The notes under the pieces were generated by a model. That model ran no database searches and had not been told where the DNA came from. It was given only the letters and a program-made list of their open reading frames with translations. From NCBI RefSeq assembly GCF_006539565.1, contig NZ_BJNG01000014.1, positions 124,001 through 188,000 of the forward strand: a stretch of DNA of 64,000 bases, given 5' to 3'. This stretch comes from Pseudonocardia hydrocarbonoxydans. Its GTDB lineage: Bacteria > Actinomycetota > Actinomycetes > Mycobacteriales > Pseudonocardiaceae. The number at the start of each line of letters is the position of its first letter. Positions within the stretch are counted from its first letter, which is position 1. A program made the translations under genes and the position numbers. Shown here piece by piece: positions 42,734-51,568 of this stretch.

Positions 42734-44128
42734 TCAGCGCGGGTCGCGGTCGCCCTCGCCGATCACCGCGTCGGTGTAGGGCACGGCGACGTCGAAGGCG
42801 CCCGAGTCGTCGACCAGGTACGACGGGCGCCGCCTGCCCTCCCCCGCGCCGCCACCGCCGGCCCCGGCCATCGGCGGGTACACCCCGTGCCCGCTGCCGC
42901 CCGCCGCGCGGGACGCGGGCTCGACCGGCGCGCGCAGCTCCGGACGCACCGGGGCACCGCCGCGCGGCGCCGGCTCGGTGGCCCGCGGGGCCGCGGCGTC
43001 GCGGGATCCGGCGACGAGGTCGCGCCAGGTGGGCGACGGGGTCGGCGGCCGGGGCACCGCCGGACGGACGCCTGCCCCGGACGGTGCGGCCGCGCCCGGA
43101 CCGGCCCGGGGACCGCGCCCGCCCGCCCCGACCGGGAGGTCGGCCCGCCCGCGGATCGGTGGCACCGCACCGGTCCGGGTCGGTGACCCGGCGCCGGACG
43201 CGAGACCCCCGGGTGACGACGCCACCGGTCGCGGTGGGAGCCCGGCGGCACCGGGTGCCGCCCCGGCTCCCCCGCCCGCCCCGGCTCCCCTGCCCGCCCC
43301 GCCCGCGGACCCGGTGGGCGCCGAGCCCCCGGCTCCGGATGCGGCTGCCCCGCCCGTCGCCGGTCCCGCCCCGTCGACCGGGACCGCCGCCCCCACCGGT
43401 CCGCCGACGGCGCCGGGCCCCGCCACACCCGAACCCGCCACGCCCGAACCCGTCGCAGCCGGTCCCGCCGCGCCCAGACCTGCCGCACCCGGACCCGCCG
43501 CACCCGGACCCGCCGCACCGAACCCGGCCGGGGCGAATCCCGTCCCGCCCGGTCCGCCACCGCCCGGCCCGCCCCCGGCCGCCGTCGCCGCCTCGACCAC
43601 GACCGTCGGCGGAACCGTCCAGAAGTCCATGAGCCGCCGGTTGTCGAGGGAGTGGAAGTGGTAGTCCTCCATCACCCGCCGGGCACTCTCCGCGCGCCAC
43701 CGCGCTTCCTCCTCGACCGCCAGCAGACCCCGCTGGACCCCCTCGTCGAACAGGTCGACGTCGGCGGCGTCGCGGGCCGCGGCCAACTGCTCGGTGTTCG
43801 GGGCGGGCATGCTGGAGCGCAACCGCCCGGCCGACACCCCCTGCGCCAGCATGGCGGAGACGGTGTTGTGCGCGTCGGTGGCGGCCTCGCGGGCCCACGC
43901 GTTGAGCTGGTGCAGTCCGCTGCGGGCGGCATCGCCCGCCCCGCCCTGCCAGCCGTCGGCGCTGCGGGACGTCGCGGCGTGCATCCGCGCCTCGCCCGCC
44001 TCGACGATCTCCGAGACCCGTCGCCACAGCTGCTCCGCCGCCATCGACGCCCCCGGCCCGGGACCGGCCCGCACCGCGGCGTCGAGCTGCGCGTGCGTCA
44101 TCTGCTGCCAGGGGATCGGGGCCGTCAC
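42734..44128 (-). CDS. PPE-like, type VII secretion-associated protein with long Gly/Ala/Pro-rich tail
   Basis: A 464-residue protein. The first ~165 residues are a helical hairpin of the PPE/WXG100 superfamily (IPWQQMTHAQLDAAVRAG, then the WXG-type turn ADGWQGGAGDAARSGLHQLN). About 300 low-complexity residues rich in Gly, Ala, Pro and Thr follow, including repeated GPGAA units, and the end is SYLVDDSGAFDVAVPYTDAV. This resembles Pseudonocardiaceae PPE-domain proteins, presumed type VII secretion substrates, but no ESX machinery is encoded here. The GTG overlaps the preceding small gene by 4 nt, so the two are probable partners. Only the head domain is conserved enough to support the call. 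Confidence 0.75.
   Translation of the reverse strand: MTAPIPWQQMTHAQLDAAVRAGPGPGASMAAEQLWRRVSEIVEAGEARMHAATSRSADGWQGGAGDAARSGLHQLNAWAREAATDAHNTVSAMLAQGVSAGRLRSSMPAPNTEQLAAARDAADVDLFDEGVQRGLLAVEEEARWRAESARRVMEDYHFHSLDNRRLMDFWTVPPTVVVEAATAAGGGPGGGGPGGTGFAPAGFGAAGPGAAGPGAAGLGAAGPAATGSGVAGSGVAGPGAVGGPVGAAVPVDGAGPATGGAAASGAGGSAPTGSAGGAGRGAGAGGGAGAAPGAAGLPPRPVASSPGGLASGAGSPTRTGAVPPIRGRADLPVGAGGRGPRAGPGAAAPSGAGVRPAVPRPPTPSPTWRDLVAGSRDAAAPRATEPAPRGGAPVRPELRAPVEPASRAAGGSGHGVYPPMAGAGGGGAGEGRRRPSYLVDDSGAFDVAVPYTDAVIGEGDRDPR
43422..43526. repeat. 15-bp tandem repeats in the tail of the PPE-like gene
   Basis: About six or seven 15-bp units of the type GCCGCACCCGGACCC, starting near 43422, 43437, 43452, 43467, 43482 and 43497, encode GPGAA-type pentapeptides on the minus strand. 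Two adjacent units are identical, suggesting recent slippage. Confidence 0.75.
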
Positions 44129-44469
44129 AGCCGGCTCCCGAACAGGGAGGCCGTGTCGGACTCGGTGCGGTCGTACTCGGCCTGGATCTCGACGAGCCGG
44201 TCCCGCACCGCCACCAGCTGCGCCTCGTAGGCGAGCAACGCCTGGAACGGACCGTCCGGGGCACCCATCACGTGATCGGTGTAGAACGCCCACGTCTCGA
44301 AGCTCGCCGAGTCACCCAACCACGGCTCCGGCATGTGCGCCTCCGTCCGCATCAGGCCCAGATGTGGGGTGAGCTCGTTCAGGGTGGACTCGACGGCCGA
44401 GCGCAGCGCGGCGAGTGAGTCCCCGTCCACTCGGAGCGTGGCCGGCGGATAGACGACAGGGTCGGTCAC
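44125..44469 (-). CDS. Small helical protein, copy A, coupled to the PPE-like gene
   Basis: A 114-residue soluble protein, predicted as two long helices after a short N-terminal strand (LRVDGDSLAALRSAVESTL, then LAYEAQLVAVRDRLVEIQAE). The centre has MPEPWLGDSASFETWAFYTD. The size and helical-hairpin shape fit a WXG100-like partner for the PPE-like protein, with which it overlaps by 4 nt, but the WXG motif itself is absent. The GTG at 44469 was chosen because GGGAG lies upstream and it gives the same 114-residue length as copy B; an ATG at 44496 is also possible. The C-terminal 63 codons are nearly identical to copy B in DNA. Confidence 0.65.
   Translation of the reverse strand: MTDPVVYPPATLRVDGDSLAALRSAVESTLNELTPHLGLMRTEAHMPEPWLGDSASFETWAFYTDHVMGAPDGPFQALLAYEAQLVAVRDRLVEIQAEYDRTESDTASLFGSRL
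44149..44337. repeat. 189-bp block identical to 45309-45497
   Basis: By direct comparison, 44149-44337 and 45309-45497 are identical base for base (offset 1160), while the flanking parts of the same two genes are clearly diverged. They are the C-terminal halves of the two small helical proteins. Confidence 0.9.
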
Positions 44470-44570
44470 GGCTGCTGGCTCCCGGGTCGGCGACATGGTG
44501 CGGCCCGCACGCTAGACACCGGACGCCTGTTCCGCGGCAGATCCGCCGATCGGTTCGCGATCGTGAACGG

Positions 44571-45155
44571 TCACCCCTGGGCCAGGAGGTTGCCCATCAC
44601 GATCCCGGCCACGACCTCCGCGTCCACGCACAGCTGCTCCTGCGGAATCGGCGGCTGCCGGCCTCCGCTCGCCACCTGGACGTCGACCACCTGCCCGGGC
44701 GCGACGTCCACCACGACCGTGCAGAAATCCCGGATCGTCACCGGCAGGGCGACGATCGCGGGGAACCCGGCCACCTCGATCGGAGTGATCTCCGATCGCA
44801 CACCCGGCCGGAAGTAGAGCTCGATCCCACCGGTCACAGACAGCAGGACACTGACCGAGATCGCTCGCGGCTCGAACCCGCGCACCGCACACTGCTGTAT
44901 CTCCCCGCCGTACAGGGCCGACGTCCCGACATTGGGCACCGGTGGCTGGTCCAACCCCAGCTCCGTCCGGTCCTCATCCGTCAGCAGCGTGCACGGGTCG
45001 ACCCCGTCCAGCGGCACCTCGCGAGGCCGCGGGGGGAGCTCCGGAGCCGCCGCGACCGTCGGCCCGGGACCCGTGACGGGGGCGGGTACGCCCGCCACCG
45101 GCTGTCCACACCCGGCCAGAACGGCGAGAGCGAGCAACAGCACGAGTGGGCGCAC
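44571..45155 (-). CDS. DUF3558-family lipoprotein, copy A
   Basis: A 194-residue lipoprotein. The signal peptide LVLLLALAVLAGC gives lipidation at the Cys. A Pro-rich linker then leads to the DUF3558 domain (VDPCTLLTDEDRTELGL, then a beta-rich part with FCTVVVDVAPGQVVDVQVA and a final CVDAEVVAGIVMGNLL). Conserved Cys residues probably form disulfides outside the cell. The family is typical of Pseudonocardiaceae and mycobacteria, often near secretion or cell-envelope genes. The GTG at 45155 has TACGGT 6 nt upstream (45167-45162), a leaderless promoter also kept in copy B. Followed by small-protein copy A and the PPE-like gene. Confidence 0.82.
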   Translation of the reverse strand: MRPLVLLLALAVLAGCGQPVAGVPAPVTGPGPTVAAAPELPPRPREVPLDGVDPCTLLTDEDRTELGLDQPPVPNVGTSALYGGEIQQCAVRGFEPRAISVSVLLSVTGGIELYFRPGVRSEITPIEVAGFPAIVALPVTIRDFCTVVVDVAPGQVVDVQVASGGRQPPIPQEQLCVDAEVVAGIVMGNLLAQG

Positions 45156-45284
45156 CGGGCGACCGTAACGCCCACCTGCACCGACTCCCCGGCCCGTCAC
45201 ACGGCACCGGCGCGGCGAACGGCCCGCATCACCCGCAACGCGGCGTCGGGAGGAGTCGCACCCGCCCCCGGGTCACCGACCGCG

Positions 45285-45629
45285 TCACAGCCGGCTCCCG
45301 AACACCGCGGCCGTGTCGGACTCGGTGCGGTCGTACTCGGCCTGGATCTCGACGAGCCGGTCCCGCACCGCCACCAGCTGCGCCTCGTAGGCGAGCAACG
45401 CCTGGAACGGACCGTCCGGGGCACCCATCACGTGATCGGTGTAGAACGCCCACGTCTCGAAGCTCGCCGAGTCACCCAACCACGGCTCCGGCATGTGGCC
45501 GCTGGTCCGCATCTCGGTCAGATGCGGCCCGAGTTCCGCGAGCGTCACATCGATCGCGGAGCGCAGCGCAGGCAGCGTCTCCGGATCGACGCGGAGCGTG
45601 GAAGGCGGATAGACGACGGGCTCGGTCAC
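45285..45629 (-). CDS. Small helical protein, copy B
   Basis: A 114-residue paralogue of the small helical protein at 44125-44469. The N-terminal half differs at many positions (LRVDPETLPALRSAIDVTLA), whereas the C-terminal ~63 residues are nearly identical. The GTG at 45629 has GGGAG upstream; a TTG at 45656 is a weaker alternative. No PPE-like gene follows this copy: after its stop there are only about 130 bp before copy A of the lipoprotein gene. It may supply a second partner for the same PPE-like protein or be redundant. Confidence 0.6.
   Translation of the reverse strand: MTEPVVYPPSTLRVDPETLPALRSAIDVTLAELGPHLTEMRTSGHMPEPWLGDSASFETWAFYTDHVMGAPDGPFQALLAYEAQLVAVRDRLVEIQAEYDRTESDTAAVFGSRL
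45309..45497. repeat. 189-bp block identical to 44149-44337
   Basis: Second member of the identical pair; see the copy-A block. The identity is higher than in any other part of the duplication. Confidence 0.9.
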
Positions 45630-45727
45630 GGCGGGCTCCCGGGTCGGCGACAGCAACGACGCGGCACGCTAGTCAGCAGCCGCTCGTCCCGTGGCCGAAC
45701 CGCGGATCCGGTCCCGATCGCGAACGC

Positions 45728-46291
45728 TCAGCCCTGCGCCAGCAGATTGCCCATCACGATCCCGGCGGCGCGCTGCGCGTCGACGCACAGGTCCGCCTGC
45801 GGGATGGGCGGCTGCCGCCCTCCGTTCGCCATCTGCACGTCCACCAACTGCCCGGGCGCGACGTCCACCACCACCGTGCAGAAGTCCCGGATCGTCACCG
45901 GCAGCGCGATGACCGCCGGGAAGCCCGCCACCTCGATCGGCGTGATCTCCGACCGCACCCCCGGCCGGAAGAACAACTCGATCCCCCCGGTCACCGACAG
46001 TTCGACGCTGAACGTGATCGCGCGGGGCTCGTACCCCCGGGCCGTGCACTGCCGCGTCTCCCCTCCGTACAGCGCCGAGAGCCCGACATCGAGCAGCGGC
46101 GGACCGTCCAGCCCCAGGTCGGTGAGGTCGTCGTCCGTCAGCAGCGTGCACGGGTCGACCCCGTCCAGCGGCACCACCCGCGGCCGCGGGGGCAGCTCCG
46201 GAGCCACCTCGGCAGGAGCGGCGGTGCCCGCGACCGGCTGACCACATCCGGCGAGAAGAGCGAGAGCGAGCAACAGCACGAGTCGGCGCAC
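45728..46291 (-). CDS. DUF3558-family lipoprotein, copy B
   Basis: A 187-residue lipoprotein paralogous to the one at 44571-45155: same signal peptide (LVLLLALALLAGC), same VDPCTLLTDDDLTDLGL and FCTVVVDVAPGQLVDVQMA segments, shorter linker. The GTG at 46291 has TACCGT 6 nt upstream (46303-46298), so this copy also has its own leaderless promoter. It is the first gene of the minus-strand set and is divergent from glgB, with 124 bp between starts. Confidence 0.82.
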   Translation of the reverse strand: MRRLVLLLALALLAGCGQPVAGTAAPAEVAPELPPRPRVVPLDGVDPCTLLTDDDLTDLGLDGPPLLDVGLSALYGGETRQCTARGYEPRAITFSVELSVTGGIELFFRPGVRSEITPIEVAGFPAVIALPVTIRDFCTVVVDVAPGQLVDVQMANGGRQPPIPQADLCVDAQRAAGIVMGNLLAQG

Positions 46292-46403
46292 CGGGCGACG
46301 GTAGCGTCGCCCGCTCGCCCGCGTGGCCGAACCGGACGGCCCGAAGCGGGTGAAGGCGATCGGATCGTTGCCGCCAGGCTCGGCGACGCGGGGGTCGGGG
46401 CAA

Positions 46404-46409
46404 TAGGGT
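46404..46409 (+). promoter_or_regulatory. -10-like TAGGGT of glgB (leaderless)
   Basis: AATAGGGT ends 6 nt before the GTG at 46416. Confidence 0.5.
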
Positions 46410-46415
46410 GCGCGG

Positions 46416-49055
46416 GTGGATCGCGAGGAGAACCGAACCCAGACGATCAACCAGATGATCGACGCCTGCCCGCCCGACCCCGCCACCGTGGACCGGGTCC
46501 TCGGTGGCGCCCACCACGACCCGCACTCCGTGCTCGGCGCCCACCCGCACCCCGACGGCACGGTGGTCCGCGTCCTGCGCCCGCACGCCGACGAGGTCCA
46601 CGTCGTGCACGCGGGCGGCGACGGGCACCCGCTGGTCAAGGTGCACGACGCCGGGCTGTTCTCCGGAGTGGTGCCGGGCCCGGCGGCGGACTACCGGCTG
46701 GCCGTGCGCTACGGCGAGCGCGTCGACATCGTGGACGACCCCTACCGCTGGCTGCCCACCCTGGGCGAGATGGACCTGCACCTCATCGGCGAGGGGCGTC
46801 ACGAACGGCTCTGGGACGTGCTCGGCGCGCACGTCCGCTCCTACGACACCCCCGCCGGCACCGTCACCGGCACCAGTTTCGCCGTGTGGGCGCCGTCCGC
46901 GCAGGGCGTCCGTGTCACCGGCGACTTCGACGGCTGGAGCGGCTGGGCACACCCCATGCGGGTGCTCGGCAGCAGCGGCGTGTGGGAGCTGTTCGTCCCC
47001 GACATCGAGCCGGGCACGCGCTACAAGTTCCGCGTGCTGGGCCGCGACGGCCGGTGGCGCGACAAGGCCGACCCGATGGCGTTCCGCACCGAGATCCCGC
47101 CCGCCACCGCGTCGGTGATCGACGTCGACGGCCACGAGTGGGGCGACGGCGAGTGGATGACCGCCCGCACGGACCGCCAGGCGCACGCGGAACCGATGAG
47201 CGTCTACGAGCTGCACCTGGGCTCGTGGCGGCAGGGACTGTCCTACCGCGAGGCCGCCGAGCAGCTCGTCGCCTACCTCGACGAGACGGGCTTCACCCAC
47301 GTCGAGCTGCTGCCCGTGGCCGAGCACCCGTTCGGCGGGTCGTGGGGCTACCAGGTCACCAGCTACTACGCCCCGACCGCCCGGTTCGGCACCCCGGACG
47401 ACTTCCGCTGGTTCGTCGACCACCTCCACCAGCACGGGTACGGCGTCATCGTCGACTGGGTGCCCGCCCACTTCCCGCGCGACGAGTGGGCGCTGGCGAA
47501 GTTCGACGGCTCCGCGCTCTACGAGCACGCCGACCCGCGCCGCGGCGAGCAGCCCGACTGGGGCACGCTCGTGTTCGACTTCGGCCGCAAGGAGGTGCGC
47601 AACTTCCTCGTCGCCAACGCCCTGTACTGGCTGGAGTCCTTCCACGTCGACGGGCTGCGCGTCGACGCCGTCGCCTCGATGCTCTACCTGGACTACTCCC
47701 GCAAGGACGGGCAGTGGCTGCCCAACATCCACGGCGGCCGCGAGAACCTCGACGCGGTGGCGTTCCTGCAGGAGGTCAACGCCACGGTCTACCGCGAGCA
47801 CCCCGGCACGGTGATGATCGCCGAGGAGTCGACGGCGTGGCCCGGCGTCACCCGCCCCACCCACCTCGGCGGCCTCGGCTTCGGGTTCAAGTGGAACATG
47901 GGCTGGATGCACGACACGCTCGACTACACCGCCCACGACCCGGTGTACCGCGGCTACCACCACAACCAGATGACGTTCTCCCTGATGTACGCCTTCAGCG
48001 AGAACTACGTGCTGCCGATCAGCCACGACGAGGTCGTGCACGGCAAGGGCTCGCTGTGGGAGCGGATGCCCGGCGACGCGTGGAACAAGGCCGCCAACAT
48101 CCGGGCGCTGCTGGCGTTCATGTGGGCGCACCCGGGCAAGCAGCTGCTGTTCCAGGGGCTGGAGTTCGGCCAGGAACGGGAGTGGTCGGAGTCGCGGTCG
48201 CTGGACTGGCACCTGCTCGAGGACCCGCTGCACAGCGGCATCAAGACCATGGTCGGCGACCTCAACCGCGCCTACCGGGCGCACTCCGCCCTGTGGACGA
48301 AGGACGTCTCGCCCGAGGGCTTCTCCTGGATCGACGCCAACGACACCGCGGGCAACGTGTTCAGCTTCCTGCGCCACGGCGTCGACGCCGACGGGCGGCC
48401 GACCGTCCTGGCCTGCATCGCGAACTTCTCCGGAAGCCCGCGGGAGGGCTACCGCGTCGGCCTGCCGTTCGCGGGCCGGTGGCGCGAGGTGCTCAACACC
48501 GACGCCGGGCACTACGGCGGCTCCGGGGTGGGCAACCTCGGGGCCGTCGAGGCCGACGAGATGGTGTGGCACGGGCGTCCGGCGTCCGCGCTGCTGCGGC
48601 TGCCCCCGTCCGGGGTGCTGTGGCTGGCTCCCGAGCCGTTCGAGGGGGCCGTCCGCCGGCCCCGGATCGCGGCCGCGGACCCGTCCCCGGTCGCGTCGGC
48701 GGAGCCGGCGACGGCCGGTGACGTCGCGGGTGCGTCCGACACGGGTGCGGCCGACCCGGTCGCACCCGTGTCGGACGCGTCTCCCGGGGTCGTCGAGCAG
48801 GCCCCCGACGCGGTGGAGCAGGCACCGGCCGATCCTCCGGCGGTCCCGGTCCCGGCCGGTTCGACGCCCGCCGTGCCGACGCCTGCCGACCCGGCACCGG
48901 CACTCGACGTCCCCGCACCGGACGACCTCCCCGGCGCCGGGCGGCACGCGCTCGTTCAGCCGGTGGAGGCCCCGGCGTCGGCGGACTCGGGGGTCTCCCC
49001 CGTGACCGGCGCCGGTCGACCCGGCGACGCGGCCGACAGCAGCGCCAGCCAGTAG
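46416..49055 (+). CDS. glgB: 1,4-alpha-glucan branching enzyme GlgB with C-terminal extension
   Basis: An 879-residue GH13_9 branching enzyme that makes alpha-1,6 branches in the GlgE-built glucan. Two N-terminal CBM48-type domains ([36 protein letters not shown]) precede the barrel with nucleophile Asp417 in [15 protein letters not shown], Glu470 in [11 protein letters not shown] and [15 protein letters not shown]. The enzyme proper ends near [13 protein letters not shown]. The last ~130 residues are a Pro/Ala/Asp-rich extension not typical of GlgB, whose final 100 bp overlap the 3' end of the convergent GT87 gene. A frameshift near the normal end could explain this, as could recruitment of intergenic DNA. 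Confidence 0.94.
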   Translation: MDREENRTQTINQMIDACPPDPATVDRVLGGAHHDPHSVLGAHPHPDGTVVRVLRPHADEVHVVHAGGDGHPLVKVHDAGLFSGVVPGPAADYRLAVRYGERVDIVDDPYRWLPTLGEMDLHLIGEGRHERLWDVLGAHVRSYDTPAGTVTGTSFAVWAPSAQGVRVTGDFDGWSGWAHPMRVLGSSGVWELFVPDIEPGTRYKFRVLGRDGRWRDKADPMAFRTEIPPATASVIDVDGHEWGDGEWMTARTDRQAHAEPMSVYELHLGSWRQGLSYREAAEQLVAYLDETGFTHVELLPVAEHPFGGSWGYQVTSYYAPTARFGTPDDFRWFVDHLHQHGYGVIVDWVPAHFPRDEWALAKFDGSALYEHADPRRGEQPDWGTLVFDFGRKEVRNFLVANALYWLESFHVDGLRVDAVASMLYLDYSRKDGQWLPNIHGGRENLDAVAFLQEVNATVYREHPGTVMIAEESTAWPGVTRPTHLGGLGFGFKWNMGWMHDTLDYTAHDPVYRGYHHNQMTFSLMYAFSENYVLPISHDEVVHGKGSLWERMPGDAWNKAANIRALLAFMWAHPGKQLLFQGLEFGQEREWSESRSLDWHLLEDPLHSGIKTMVGDLNRAYRAHSALWTKDVSPEGFSWIDANDTAGNVFSFLRHGVDADGRPTVLACIANFSGSPREGYRVGLPFAGRWREVLNTDAGHYGGSGVGNLGAVEADEMVWHGRPASALLRLPPSGVLWLAPEPFEGAVRRPRIAAADPSPVASAEPATAGDVAGASDTGAADPVAPVSDASPGVVEQAPDAVEQAPADPPAVPVPAGSTPAVPTPADPAPALDVPAPDDLPGAGRHALVQPVEAPASADSGVSPVTGAGRPGDAADSSASQ

Positions 49056-50170
49056 GCGACGAGGACCGCCCAGTACAGCGACCGGCCCAGGTCCGATCCG
49101 ATCTCCGCGATCGGGCCCGGGTCGGTCGGCCAGATCGCGTTCCACGACACCGGCACCAGCGTCACCGCGAGCAGCGCCGCGGCGAGCGCGGCCCGGCCCA
49201 GGGTGATCAGCACCAGGACGCCGGGCAGGAGCAGCAACAGGTAGTTGTGCCAGGCGATCGGGGAGAGCAGCAACCCGGCCGCGATCACCGCCCACGGTGC
49301 CGTCCCGGCCGGGTCGATGCGGTCGCGGTGGCGTCCGATCCACACCAGCGTGCCCACCAGCACCGCCAGCCCGGCGACGAGACCGAGCACCGACGGTGCC
49401 CCGAACCGCACCGCGAGCCCCGGCAGCGACGCGTTGTCGACGGTGTCCGGGACGCCCTCGGTGAGCGCGATCGTCAGCCAGGCGATCGCGCTCGACGGCC
49501 CCGCCACCAGCACGCCGACCAGCGTCGCGACGGCGGCCGAGGCGATCCCGGCGCGCAGCGGCACCCAGCGTCGCTGCACCGCGGGCAGCAGCAGCAACGG
49601 TGCCAGCGACGGTTTGAGCGCCACCGCCACCCCGAAGCAGACCGCGGCGAGCACCGGCCGCCCGCGCCGCTCGGCGATCCACCCCGCGACGAGCGCGACC
49701 AGCAGCAACGGGTAGATCTGGCCGAGCACGAGGGTCCCGTGCAGCGGGGACGAGGCCAGGACGACGAGCGTCGCGGCGACGGTGACCCCCGTCCCGAGCC
49801 GCAGCTCGCGCGCCACCGCGACGACCGAGGCCAGCACCAGCACCGCGGTCAGGGCCGCGAAGATCCGGTACGCGGTGAGGGCGTCGAGACCGGCGAAAGG
49901 CACGAGCAGGACGGTGAGCAGCGGGGGGTTGAGGTTCGTCAGCTTGGCGGGCGTCTCGTAGATGTCCGCGCCCTGGGTGAGCGCCACGGCCGAGTGCCAG
50001 AAGGTGTCGAAGTCGACGTGCAGGTCGCGCATGTCGGTGAGCGGCAGGAGCGTCACCAGCGCGTCCGGATGGCGCACGTGCAGCACGACCGTGGTCACCA
50101 GCGACGCGAGCACCACCAGCGCCGCGGCCACGGTGGTGGGCGCGGGACGGGCGGTGCGCAGGTCGGACAC
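48956..50170 (-). CDS. GT87-family polyprenol-sugar-dependent glycosyltransferase
   Basis: A 404-residue integral membrane protein with about ten hydrophobic helices of the DUF2029/GT87 (PimE-like mannosyltransferase) type. The first loop has the acidic catalytic region ([34 protein letters not shown]), followed by [19 protein letters not shown] and [16 protein letters not shown]. These enzymes use polyprenyl-phosphomannose or -arabinose on the outer side of the membrane, for example in phosphatidylinositol mannosides. The substrate here is unknown. The GTG at 50170 is divergent from the metallopeptidase gene. Its 3' end overlaps glgB by 100 bp on the opposite strand. Confidence 0.85.
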   Translation of the reverse strand: MSDLRTARPAPTTVAAALVVLASLVTTVVLHVRHPDALVTLLPLTDMRDLHVDFDTFWHSAVALTQGADIYETPAKLTNLNPPLLTVLLVPFAGLDALTAYRIFAALTAVLVLASVVAVARELRLGTGVTVAATLVVLASSPLHGTLVLGQIYPLLLVALVAGWIAERRGRPVLAAVCFGVAVALKPSLAPLLLLPAVQRRWVPLRAGIASAAVATLVGVLVAGPSSAIAWLTIALTEGVPDTVDNASLPGLAVRFGAPSVLGLVAGLAVLVGTLVWIGRHRDRIDPAGTAPWAVIAAGLLLSPIAWHNYLLLLLPGVLVLITLGRAALAAALLAVTLVPVSWNAIWPTDPGPIAEIGSDLGRSLYWAVLVAYWLALLSAASPGRPAPVTGETPESADAGASTG

Positions 50171-50238
50171 GAGGATCGACGCTATCCGACGGGGTGGAAC
50201 CGCTCCCGCCGCGGGCCGGCCCGGGCGATGATGACGGT

Positions 50239-51555
50239 GTGCGTGCCGCCCTCGTCGTCGTGCTGGCGCTGCTGCTCACCGGCTGCACGCAACAGGTGCC
50301 CGGACGGGGGACCGCCGCGGGCCCGCCCGCGGCGGTCGCGGCCCCCGTCACCGACGCGGACGGTGCCGCCGCGGCGGCGGCGACCGCCGTCGAGGGCTTC
50401 TGGCGTGCGGAGTTCCCCCGCTCCTTCGGCCGGGAGTGGACCGACATCGCCACGCTGCTGCCCGTCGAGGACGGCGATCCCGCCCCGCCGTGCGTGGCCG
50501 ACCGCGCCGAGGTCGAGGGCCAGGCCTACTACTGCCCGCTCGCCGACGCCGTCGTGTGGGACGCCGCCCGGCTCCTCCCGGACCTGTTCGCCGAGCACGG
50601 CCCCGTCGGGGTCGTGGTCGTGCTCGCCCACGAGATCGGGCACGCGGTGCAGAGCCGGCTCGGGGTCGACGAGGCCGCGGCGCGCGACCCGGCCGCGTAC
50701 CCGACGATCCTGCTCGAGGCCATGGCCGACTGCTACACCGGCGTCGCCGTGCGCCACCTGGTCGACGATCCGGCGCCCGGCCTGTCCGTCGGGCCCGCCG
50801 AGCGCGACGCGGCGCTGCGCACGCTGGTCGGGTTCCGCGACCCCCTCGGCGTGGCCGCCGGTGACGAGGGCGCGCACGGCAACGCCTTCGACCGCGTCTC
50901 CGCCTTCCGGGCCGGCTACGACGACGGCGCCGCACGCTGCGCGGGGATGACCGTGCCCGAACGCGGGTTCACCCAGGTGCGCTTCGGCTCCGCGGCCGAC
51001 CGGGCCCGGGCGGGCGACCTGCCGTTGCGCGACCTGCTCGTCGCGGTTGGGCGGGACGCCCGGGAGTGGGCCACCGGGCTGTCCGGCGTCGCGGGCTGGA
51101 CGGCGCCGCCGCTCACCACCGGCGCCTGCCCGGACGCCGCCGGGCAGGGCCCCGCGCGACTGTGCCCGGCCGCCGACCCGCTCGCCGCGAGCGCGGTCGA
51201 CGTCGACCTCGCCGCACTGACGCCGCTGCACGGCGAGCTGGGGGACTTCGCGGGGGCCACCCTGGTCAGCAGCCGGTACGGCCTCGCCGCGCTCCGGGCG
51301 GGCGGCGCCGCCGTGGACGGCCCCGGCGCGGGCCACACCGCGGTCTGCCTCGCGGGTGCCTACGCCGGCAGGCTGCTGGTCGAGCCGGTCGGCTTCCGGC
51401 TCTCCCCCGGCGACCTCGACGAGGCCGTGCAGGTGCTGCTCACCGACGACTGGGCCGCCCGGGACGCGGCCGGCCGCGCCGATCCCGCCGAGCACGGCTA
51501 CGAGCGGGTGGCCCGCTACGAGGACGGCCTGCGCGGCGGTCCGGCCGCCTGCTGA
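50239..51555 (+). CDS. Neutral zinc metallopeptidase lipoprotein (YpfJ-like)
   Basis: A 438-residue exported protein: signal peptide with lipobox (LALLLTGC), then a putative metallopeptidase domain with the zinc motif VVLAHEIGHAVQSRLG (HExxH) and a downstream acidic ligand in ILLEAMADCYTG, as in the YpfJ/KPN_02809 family. The C-terminal half has paired Cys residues (GACPDAAGQGPARLCPAADP). The target protein is unknown. GTG at 50239 places the signal peptide at the N-terminus; the frame extends 15 codons upstream without one. Convergent with the thioredoxin gene, 13 bp apart. Confidence 0.85.
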   Translation: MRAALVVVLALLLTGCTQQVPGRGTAAGPPAAVAAPVTDADGAAAAAATAVEGFWRAEFPRSFGREWTDIATLLPVEDGDPAPPCVADRAEVEGQAYYCPLADAVVWDAARLLPDLFAEHGPVGVVVVLAHEIGHAVQSRLGVDEAAARDPAAYPTILLEAMADCYTGVAVRHLVDDPAPGLSVGPAERDAALRTLVGFRDPLGVAAGDEGAHGNAFDRVSAFRAGYDDGAARCAGMTVPERGFTQVRFGSAADRARAGDLPLRDLLVAVGRDAREWATGLSGVAGWTAPPLTTGACPDAAGQGPARLCPAADPLAASAVDVDLAALTPLHGELGDFAGATLVSSRYGLAALRAGGAAVDGPGAGHTAVCLAGAYAGRLLVEPVGFRLSPGDLDEAVQVLLTDDWAARDAAGRADPAEHGYERVARYEDGLRGGPAAC

Positions 51556-51568
51556 GACGGCGCCGGGA

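Noticed and set aside
45629-45656. TTG start at 45656 for small helical protein copy B
   Set aside because: The corresponding codon in copy A is not at the same place, and GTG 45629 has GGGAG upstream and gives equal lengths for both copies.
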